Shown in pieces: positions 7,811 to 14,559 of a DNA stretch of 19,270 nucleotides. Origin of the DNA: Spirochaetales bacterium (GTDB lineage Bacteria; Spirochaetota; Spirochaetia; ARS1246); the NCBI GenBank assembly GCA_002688185.1, contig NZCE01000036.1, forward strand, positions 1 to 19,270, written 5' to 3'. The notes below the pieces were generated by a model. That model did no database searches and had not been told where the DNA came from. It saw only the letters and a program-made list of their open reading frames with translations. The position numbers and the translations under genes are program-made. Numbering within the stretch: the first letter of the stretch is position 1; every line of letters starts with the position of its first letter.

Positions 7811-9138
7811 TTGTGAAAAAGGCATCGGCATGGATGATGGTGTTGTTATGCGCTTCCTCTGTCTCTGCTCCTTTGAGCATGTATGCGGAGACTGTGATGA
7901 CAATCGATGACGTGATCGCATACGCAGCGGAGTATAACCGGGATATTAAAGCGGCAATCCGGTCGGTCGAAGATTCCCTGGAGAGTTTGAAAGAGGTATT
8001 TACCCTTGATGACTCAAGCATATCCCTTGACAGCGGATATACTTACACCGCGGCGACCTCAACCACCGACGCCTCTCACGGATTTACGTTGGTCAGCAGC
8101 CTCTCGGTTCCAATAGTTCCGCAACTCAGCCTGTCCGCCGGCATTTCAAAGGATCTATTGAGCGACACAAGCGCCAGTGGAACCGCACAAATCACGTTTT
8201 CGCCTTTTGCAGGCAAAACCACCGAGTGGAAAGATTGGGAGACCTACCGCAAGGCGGAAATACACCTGACGCAGACCCAGATCGGCGTGCCACTCGGTGC
8301 CGAAGTTGCCGCGCTTGATGTTATCCGGGGTCAGATGGGCCTGTCTTACGCTTTAGAATCTCTGGAGCTCGAGGAACAGAAATATGATATTGCGGGAAAA
8401 CGATACGAGCTGGCTGACATGACCTACACCGAGCTCCAGGATGCAGGGTCGGACTTGAGCACTGCAAGGCAAAGTTACTACGACGCACAAAAATCGTTGC
8501 TATCATTAAAAAAGGCGATATACCAGATTATTGGCCCGGACCTTGGGGATATCACAGTACACGAGGTCACAGCGGAGGAGCTTGTGGCTATGATTGAAAC
8601 CAGGGACCGGGAGCTCAAGCTCGCCCAGGACGGTGCGGCCACTACGGGGACGCTGCTCAACCGCGCTGTTGAGCTCGAGTCGCTGAACCGGCAGCTAAAA
8701 AAGACCCCCGTTTATAAGCCCGACATTTCCATATCTGCGAGTATTACGTATACAACCGTGAAAGCGGGAGGTTCGTTGTCATTTTCTTTATCGCCAAATC
8801 AGTTTCAGACTGAGGAGCGGGCCGATATTTTGGCTGACATCGCGGACAAAGAGTCGGATCTCAGGCTCGAGCAGGCTAATCTCGATCTCGAGCTCCGGAT
8901 GCTTGGGCAAAATATCTCAGTGGCTCGAGAGGCACTCCAAGTCAGCCTGAACGATTATGCCAACGCCCAGTCGCTGGTAGAGGAAACTCAGGTGCTCCTC
9001 GATCAGGGTCAGAGAACCACCGTTGAGCTAAGGGAATCAGAGCTCGCGCTTTTTACCAGTCAGATCCAGTTGTTTACCGCCGCAGCCGAGTTGTATGAGA
9101 ACCTGGGGGATCTGCTACTTCTCTACCGGCTCTCCTGA
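7807..9138 (+). CDS. TolC-like outer-membrane efflux protein
   Basis: A 443-residue outer-membrane channel subunit. A signal peptide (about 1-27: Lys-Lys, a hydrophobic run, then SMYA before ETV) is followed by two long alpha-helical/beta repeats (about 33-240 and 255-440) with the Gln/Glu/Leu/Ala-rich helices of the outer-membrane efflux (OEP) family. Examples are the alternating beta-strand stretch SLSLSAG-like around residues 95-140 and the closing ELYENLGDLLLLYRLS. Length is typical. It is last in the operon, starting inside the permease stop (ATGA overlap); a GTG two codons later is an alternative start. It completes a tripartite conduit from inner membrane to outside, and its presence is the best evidence in the window for a diderm host. 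Confidence 0.9.
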   Translation: MIVKKASAWMMVLLCASSVSAPLSMYAETVMTIDDVIAYAAEYNRDIKAAIRSVEDSLESLKEVFTLDDSSISLDSGYTYTAATSTTDASHGFTLVSSLSVPIVPQLSLSAGISKDLLSDTSASGTAQITFSPFAGKTTEWKDWETYRKAEIHLTQTQIGVPLGAEVAALDVIRGQMGLSYALESLELEEQKYDIAGKRYELADMTYTELQDAGSDLSTARQSYYDAQKSLLSLKKAIYQIIGPDLGDITVHEVTAEELVAMIETRDRELKLAQDGAATTGTLLNRAVELESLNRQLKKTPVYKPDISISASITYTTVKAGGSLSFSLSPNQFQTEERADILADIADKESDLRLEQANLDLELRMLGQNISVAREALQVSLNDYANAQSLVEETQVLLDQGQRTTVELRESELALFTSQIQLFTAAAELYENLGDLLLLYRLS

Positions 9139-9181
9139 GACCTCGTATCTCAAAAACTCGTATCTCCCCGGAGTTCTGCGG

Positions 9182-12100
9182 TTACCACACCCTGGGTTTG
9201 TCGTAGCCTTTTCGTCTGGAGTACTCCCGCGCTTGATGAACAAAAGCCTGAAGCCGTGTTTCAATTCCTGTGTCTTCTTGGCCGTCATAAGCGATATTGA
9301 CCCAAGGCATATCATCATGATCCTTTCTGAACGCCGTGGATAGGGAGGATACGATGGTGCCGGGAAGACAGGTAAAAGGAAGTGTCGCCGCGACGCCTGA
9401 GATTCCCGTCTCAGCAAAGGCTGAAGCGATGCCCAGAGCCATGGGAGGATCACCCACATAATCTCTATGGATATACGCGGCGGCGTGATCAAGTATTTCC
9501 TCTACTTCCGGCATGCGTTCAACCTCAATTACGTCTGCAACGGCATGTTTGTATTTTAGCCCAATCTGCCGCTGGAAAAATCCCTGCAGCATTGCTTTAG
9601 CCGTCTTTAGAGTCTCACCCCTCCAGCCGCTCTCCTGTCGGTAGCGTACTGAGGCAAGCTCGATCCATTCGCGCGGTGCGGCGAGGCTGGTTTCAGCTCC
9701 CAAATTCTCCAGACGCTCCTTCAAGTACCCGCTGCAATACGCGTTATCCCGCATAAATATCTCACCAACGAGGGCGACAATTGGCTTGCGTGGCATATTG
9801 ATCATTTCTAGATTCTGAAACGCGACCCCGGCGGCCTTGAGTACTCCAATGACGTTTTTGGCACCGGTTTCTACCGATTGAATGAGCTTTGACAATTGCT
9901 CCTGATACGTTTTCTCGGTCTGACCGGGGATCGCCTCATATGGTTTCCGTTCTTGCCGCATTTTGCCGAGAATATCCGCGGCCACCAGTCCCTTCCAAGC
10001 ATATAGCCGAAACTTCACTCCCTGGCCTTGGGAATAATCGGCATAAGAGGTCTTGTTGCTCGGGGAAACAATCTCCGCGTCTCCCAACCCCATGTCTTCT
10101 AATATTTGACGCATGAGCTTATGATACAGCCCAAAACGGCACGGGCCGTTATGAGACGGTATAAAGAAACCGACTTTGCTCGGGTCAATTCCAGGTTCAT
10201 GAAGCTTTTTGAGAACACTACCCAACGCGCAGATAAACGGAAAACACTCTCTTGACGAGGTGTATTTCCTGCCCCATTCCAAGTCCTCTTTATCCTGCAT
10301 GGGGGTAACATGTGCGTCGATGCCGCAGGCTCTGGAGGCCGCAGCGATCATGTATACCGCATCGCTTTGGTACGGAATGTATAGTGTGCGATCCGGTGAA
10401 GGAGACGCCCTGAATATCGCCACCGGCGGCGTCTTTTTATCAACCTGCTCGGTTGCCGCATAAGGCGTCAGACTGTCCAGAAATGCCTCGCAGCGGGTCA
10501 TCATACCTGCGTCTGCGCGGTGCTCATCCACCTCCAACTGGAGATACGGTTTGTCTTTCATCACCTTGCGAACAAAATGGGAAATAAATGAGTCTGGCCC
10601 ACAACGGAAGTTGGTGATATAGACGGCGTTGAGACGGGGATCTTTGGCTACCATAGTAGCTCCGGCAAGAATTTTTCTCCCGTTTGTCCAATACATCATG
10701 TTATATTCCGAGTAAATTTCCCCCATCGTCTCATCCAGTGGCAGGAAATCCAACGGAATCGGTAGCACGCCCAAATCGATGAGCTTTGTCACCACACTAA
10801 GATTCAGCTCAGGGTCTCCGGTGTTGTATGGGCGGCCGAGCAGAACGACGGCAACCCTGTCCGGCGGCAGATTGGATAGAATTTTCCGTCCTCTTTCCAT
10901 CAATTCATTTTCAAATCCGATTTGAGCAATTTCTGCAGCTTTGACCGCCGCGGCCACCTCCGTCTTTGTTGAGCCAAAGGTATCCCGCATAAAATCAGTG
11001 AGATCGTTAACCAACTTTTTTTTCGAGTACCGGAAATGCAGTGTAGGAATAAGAAACTTCCGGGCAACATCATCGTCTTTCATGGTGCCACGAATCATAT
11101 ATGGATATGCCTGTATCCACGGACAGTTGTAATTGACGGTGGGATTTTCGTCATCGGCGGAATTATCCACCACAAAAGGCATAAAAATATAATCCGTGTC
11201 TTTGTCGATAAGATCCTGTATGTGTCCGTGCACCACTTCTACGGGAAAGCACGTTTCGGCAACCAGCATGCTGAGGGACTGAGTCACTAAGTCCGTGTCC
11301 GACGCACGTGAAAGAACAACGCGAAACCCCAGTTTTTCAAAGAACGTCCGCCAGTAGGGAAATCGCTGATAGTAGAGCATCAAACCCCGTGGAATGCCGA
11401 TGGTCGCCTTTGCAGCCCGATCCTCACTCGGTGGCTCTTCTTGAAAATCTCCAAGGAGCAACCGCTCGCGTTCCTCAAAGAGGTCGGGAATCTCCCTCCT
11501 TCTCGTCTCCTTTACCTCTTTTACGGAATTGGGTTGATATTTATCGCAGCGATCGCCATAAAATAACGCCCTTTTCTCGCCTTCAATTACCACTTTGTGA
11601 ACATCGCAGTGATTTTCGCATCCACCACAGGTAAACCGGCTCACGGCATATGGGACCTTGCTGACCTTGAAGCCTTTGAAATTTGTCTGATTCCCGTTGC
11701 CATGAACATGTTCCCGGGCGAGCATCGCCGCACCGATAGCTCCGGTTACATCGAAGTGAGGCGGAACGTTTATCTTCTTGCCGGTTACTTTTTCAAAAGC
11801 TGCAACCACCGCCGGATTGTTGGTTACCCCGCCTTGGAATAGAATGTGGTCACCGATTCTCTTGGTTCCGACCACTTTTTGTATGTAGTTTTGAACGATC
11901 GAGTATGCGAGCCCCCCGATGAGATCTTCTTTGTTTGCGCCCTTCTGCTGTTGGGAATTGAGGTCGCTTTCCATAAATACCGTACAACGATTTCCTAGGA
12001 GGGATGGCTGCTTTGCCCCCAATGCCATACTCCCGAACTCTTCAACAATACTTATTCCAAGTTTTTCGGCCTGCTCTTCAAGAAATGAACCGGTCCCCGC

Positions 12101-13444
12101 GGCGCAGACTTTATTCATCTCAAAGTCAACAACTACGCCGTTATCGATGCTGATAAACTTAGAGTCCTGGCCCCCAATCTCGAATACCGTATCAACCTCC
12201 GGATCATAGAAAACCGATGCGGTGGCCTGCGCCGTAATTTCATTCTTGATGGTATCAGCACCGACGAAATGCCCCGTCAGGTAGCGGCCGGAGCCGGTCG
12301 TCCCGGCGCCTTTCACCACAACTTTTTCTCCGACATCATCGAATATTTCCGAAAGGCCACGGCGGATTGCCTCAAGGGGCTTGCTGGCCGTGGGAAGGTA
12401 TCGTCTGGCCACAACGTTCGTGTCGTCATCAATGAGAACGACATTCGTGCTCAAAGAGCCGACATCCAATCCCAGAAAAACCTCCACCTGATCCGTTGAA
12501 TCATCAATGATCTTGATATCTTTGTGCCCGGAAGCCTGGGATGGCTCCAACTGGCCCCAGTGGGGTAGGTCGGCGTTGGTACCTTTGAGGTGCTCTCGGA
12601 GCTCAGAGAGACCTTTAAAAGGCTGATCGGTTTCCGGGGGATTCTTCCGGGTGTGTATGGATGCCCCGATGGCGCCCATAGAAGCGTGATAAGCCGGGAT
12701 GATGAGATCTCCGTCAATGAGATTTAGCACCTCTCGAAAAGCCCGTGCCACGCCCACGTTTGCAGCTACGCCACCTTGAAAAATCACGGGTCTTTCCAGG
12801 TCCCGTCCCCGGGCGAGATTGCTCCTCACATTTCGAGCTACAGCGAAGCAGAGGCCGGCGACGATGTCTTGAACCGGGGTGGCGATTTGCTGGAGGTGGA
12901 TCATGTCGCTCTTGGCAAAGACGCTGCAACGTCCGGCGATGTGCGGGGGATTCTCAGACTGGAGAGCCAAGTACCCAAACTCCTCTTCAATTGAAATTCC
13001 AATCCGTTTGGCCTGCTGATCGAGAAAAGAGCCGGTGCCCGCGGCACAGACGGTATTCATCGCAAAATCAGAGAGCTTGGCGGCTAACGTACCTTGCTCC
13101 GAATCCATGATAATGAGCTTTGAGTCCTCTCCGCCCATCTCAATGACAGTCTTTGCCTCTGGATGAAAGGCCGCAACTGCGGCCGATTGCGCTACGATCT
13201 CATTGACAAAGTTCCCGCCTATAAGCTGTGAGGCTAGCTTTCCCCCCGTCCCGGTAATTGCTACGGAATTGATAGCTTTGCGCGTGTGGCGGTCCAGTAT
13301 ATTGCTGAGAACATCATAAAGTGCATGAAAAGGGCGTCCGTGGCACTGAGTATAGTGATCCTCCGCCACATTTCCCTCAGAATCGATTAGTACCGTATTT
13401 ACCGATATTGAGCCTATATCCAAGCCAAGTGCATATTCCGGCAT
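9182..13444 (-). CDS. Giant 2-hydroxyacyl-CoA dehydratase-type activase: two ASKHA ATPase modules fused to DUF2229- and HgdB-like parts
   Basis: A 1420-residue protein. Two BadF/BcrA-type ASKHA ATPase modules come first (about 4-265 and 322-578). Each has a phosphate loop (LGLDIGSISVNTVLID; LGLDVGSLSTNVVLID), an acidic motif (MGGEDSK; IGGQDSK) and the paired cluster cysteines of VCAAGTGSF and GRC/NRC (C133/C173; C447/C487). In the homodimeric activator HgdC such cysteines hold one bridging [4Fe-4S]. A CGGCENHC motif with a fourth cysteine (C606, C609, C613, C633) leads into a DUF2229-like region (about 680-1000). The HgdB-like C-terminal part (about 1005-1420) has C1067, C1072 and C1102. The family couples ATP hydrolysis to very low-potential electron transfer; this protein's substrate is unknown. 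AGGTGGAG precedes the ATG. It is convergent with the TolC-like gene (43-nt gap, no clear terminator). Confidence 0.92.
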   Translation of the reverse strand: MPEYALGLDIGSISVNTVLIDSEGNVAEDHYTQCHGRPFHALYDVLSNILDRHTRKAINSVAITGTGGKLASQLIGGNFVNEIVAQSAAVAAFHPEAKTVIEMGGEDSKLIIMDSEQGTLAAKLSDFAMNTVCAAGTGSFLDQQAKRIGISIEEEFGYLALQSENPPHIAGRCSVFAKSDMIHLQQIATPVQDIVAGLCFAVARNVRSNLARGRDLERPVIFQGGVAANVGVARAFREVLNLIDGDLIIPAYHASMGAIGASIHTRKNPPETDQPFKGLSELREHLKGTNADLPHWGQLEPSQASGHKDIKIIDDSTDQVEVFLGLDVGSLSTNVVLIDDDTNVVARRYLPTASKPLEAIRRGLSEIFDDVGEKVVVKGAGTTGSGRYLTGHFVGADTIKNEITAQATASVFYDPEVDTVFEIGGQDSKFISIDNGVVVDFEMNKVCAAGTGSFLEEQAEKLGISIVEEFGSMALGAKQPSLLGNRCTVFMESDLNSQQQKGANKEDLIGGLAYSIVQNYIQKVVGTKRIGDHILFQGGVTNNPAVVAAFEKVTGKKINVPPHFDVTGAIGAAMLAREHVHGNGNQTNFKGFKVSKVPYAVSRFTCGGCENHCDVHKVVIEGEKRALFYGDRCDKYQPNSVKEVKETRRREIPDLFEERERLLLGDFQEEPPSEDRAAKATIGIPRGLMLYYQRFPYWRTFFEKLGFRVVLSRASDTDLVTQSLSMLVAETCFPVEVVHGHIQDLIDKDTDYIFMPFVVDNSADDENPTVNYNCPWIQAYPYMIRGTMKDDDVARKFLIPTLHFRYSKKKLVNDLTDFMRDTFGSTKTEVAAAVKAAEIAQIGFENELMERGRKILSNLPPDRVAVVLLGRPYNTGDPELNLSVVTKLIDLGVLPIPLDFLPLDETMGEIYSEYNMMYWTNGRKILAGATMVAKDPRLNAVYITNFRCGPDSFISHFVRKVMKDKPYLQLEVDEHRADAGMMTRCEAFLDSLTPYAATEQVDKKTPPVAIFRASPSPDRTLYIPYQSDAVYMIAAASRACGIDAHVTPMQDKEDLEWGRKYTSSRECFPFICALGSVLKKLHEPGIDPSKVGFFIPSHNGPCRFGLYHKLMRQILEDMGLGDAEIVSPSNKTSYADYSQGQGVKFRLYAWKGLVAADILGKMRQERKPYEAIPGQTEKTYQEQLSKLIQSVETGAKNVIGVLKAAGVAFQNLEMINMPRKPIVALVGEIFMRDNAYCSGYLKERLENLGAETSLAAPREWIELASVRYRQESGWRGETLKTAKAMLQGFFQRQIGLKYKHAVADVIEVERMPEVEEILDHAAAYIHRDYVGDPPMALGIASAFAETGISGVAATLPFTCLPGTIVSSLSTAFRKDHDDMPWVNIAYDGQEDTGIETRLQAFVHQAREYSRRKGYDKPRVW

Positions 13445-13459
13445 CTTGCTCCACCTTTG

Positions 13460-13471
13460 TTAGAAACACAT
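13460..13471 (-). other. Three-codon mini-ORF (Met-Cys-Phe) with strong ribosome-binding site
   Basis: In the leader of the giant activase gene, an AGGAGGGAG sequence lies 3 nt before an ATG that reads Met-Cys-Phe-stop (TAA). It is in the same frame as the activase and ends 15 nt before its start codon. Its ribosome-binding site looks stronger than the activase's own. It could be a minimal regulatory leader peptide or a former start codon cut off by a stop mutation. It could equally be chance; no product can be inferred. Confidence 0.3.
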
Positions 13472-13572
13472 TTTCTCCCTCCTAATATCTTTAAGTCCGA
13501 GGCTTTCGTCAATCATTTAGCACCGGCCCAGTGATTGCATTGGAGAGGTTTCGTCAGTAAGATAGTGCTCCT

Positions 13573-14490
13573 ATGAGCGACAACGATGTCACCGGGTTGG
13601 TATTTGATATACAGAAGTTCTCAATACATGACGGCCCCGGAATTCGTACTACAGTATTCCTCAAAGGCTGCCCGCTAAAATGCGCGTGGTGTCATAATCC
13701 GGAAAGTCAGGAATTGCGGTCTGAAATCTCATTTCTGCCGGAGAAATGCATTGGCTGCGGCTTCTGTTTCAAAACTTGCCCCTACGGGTGTCACGTCATG
13801 GAGAATGATATTCATGTCTTCAATCGCGCAGAATGCGACCGCTGCGGGCTTTGCACAGAGGAATGCTACGCCCAGGCCCTTGAGCTCATCGGCAAAAAAA
13901 TGACCGTGGATGAGGTGGTTGCCGAGGTGATGAAAGATCTGCCGTTTTATAAGACCTCGGGCGGAGGCATGACTGTGTCGGGTGGGGAGCCTCTGTCGCA
14001 ATTTGCATTCACGACTGCCCTTCTTAGAGGCGCAAAACAGCATGAGCTCCACACCTGTATCGAAACAAGCGGGCAGGGCCCTTCTGAACGATTCCTGGAG
14101 CTAATACCGCTTATAGACATATTTTTGTATGACTACAAGGAGACCGATTCCGGTCTCCACGCAGATTTCACTGGATTTCCAAATCCAACGATTCTCAAAA
14201 ATCTCGAGCTTCTTGATGAGGAAGGTGTTCACATAGTGCTCAGATGTCCGCTCATTCCGGGCAAGAATGCTCGAGAGGAACATCTGCTCGGCATTGCTGA
14301 CATTGCCAATCGATTCAGCCACATTGAGCAGGTTGATCTCCTGCCATACCATCCGCTGGGCAAGAGTAAATCCGCAAAAATAGGCAAGATGTACCCCATG
14401 GAGGATGCAGGATTCGTTGATGAAGAGATAGCAGAAGAGTGGGTCGCTACGGTTTCCTCACATACAGATACTCCGGTGAAACACAACTAA
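13573..14490 (+). CDS. Glycyl-radical-enzyme activase (radical SAM), PflA/HpdA-like with two extra Fe-S clusters
   Basis: A 305-residue radical-SAM enzyme. The cluster motif CPLKCAWC (C33, C37, C40) has the CX3CX2C spacing of this superfamily. FSIHDGPGIRTTVFLKGC before it is the signature of glycyl-radical activases, and SGGEP (136-140) is the SAM-binding motif. An insert carries two ferredoxin-type cysteine sets (C59, C62, C65, C69 and C88, C91, C94, C98), as in activases of 4-hydroxyphenylacetate decarboxylase, choline TMA-lyase and glycerol dehydratase rather than the short pyruvate formate-lyase activase. It would use SAM and an electron to install a glycyl radical. No glycyl radical enzyme is in the window. 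An in-frame stop just upstream fixes the ATG as the first possible start, but there is no good Shine-Dalgarno. It is divergent from the giant activase across 128 bp. Confidence 0.92.
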   Translation: MSDNDVTGLVFDIQKFSIHDGPGIRTTVFLKGCPLKCAWCHNPESQELRSEISFLPEKCIGCGFCFKTCPYGCHVMENDIHVFNRAECDRCGLCTEECYAQALELIGKKMTVDEVVAEVMKDLPFYKTSGGGMTVSGGEPLSQFAFTTALLRGAKQHELHTCIETSGQGPSERFLELIPLIDIFLYDYKETDSGLHADFTGFPNPTILKNLELLDEEGVHIVLRCPLIPGKNAREEHLLGIADIANRFSHIEQVDLLPYHPLGKSKSAKIGKMYPMEDAGFVDEEIAEEWVATVSSHTDTPVKHN

Positions 14491-14559
14491 AACCCGTGCC
14501 CATCTCAAGCCTAGCCGGACGGCGCCATGGTTAGAACTTTATAGCCACCTGCAAACATA

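Noticed and set aside
9136..9181. 10-bp direct repeat CTCGTATCTC (9142-9151, 9157-9166) and possible terminator between convergent genes
   Set aside because: No stem of useful length followed by a T-run on either strand; the repeat is short and in a 43-nt gap, so it is probably chance.
11163..11171. A TTATCCACC sequence resembling a DnaA box
   Set aside because: A single one-mismatch copy inside a coding region, without neighbours; expected by chance.
12745..13110. Long open frames on the plus strand inside the giant activase gene (also at 11308-11634, 10209-10463 and others)
   Set aside because: These are antisense shadows: Arg/Pro/Ser-rich, with no domain motifs or ribosome sites, while the minus-strand frame carries a full set of conserved motifs.
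14491..14559. Promoter or RNA element between the radical-SAM activase and the helicase gene
   Set aside because: The 69-nt gap shows no convincing -10/-35 pair, hairpin or ribosome site.
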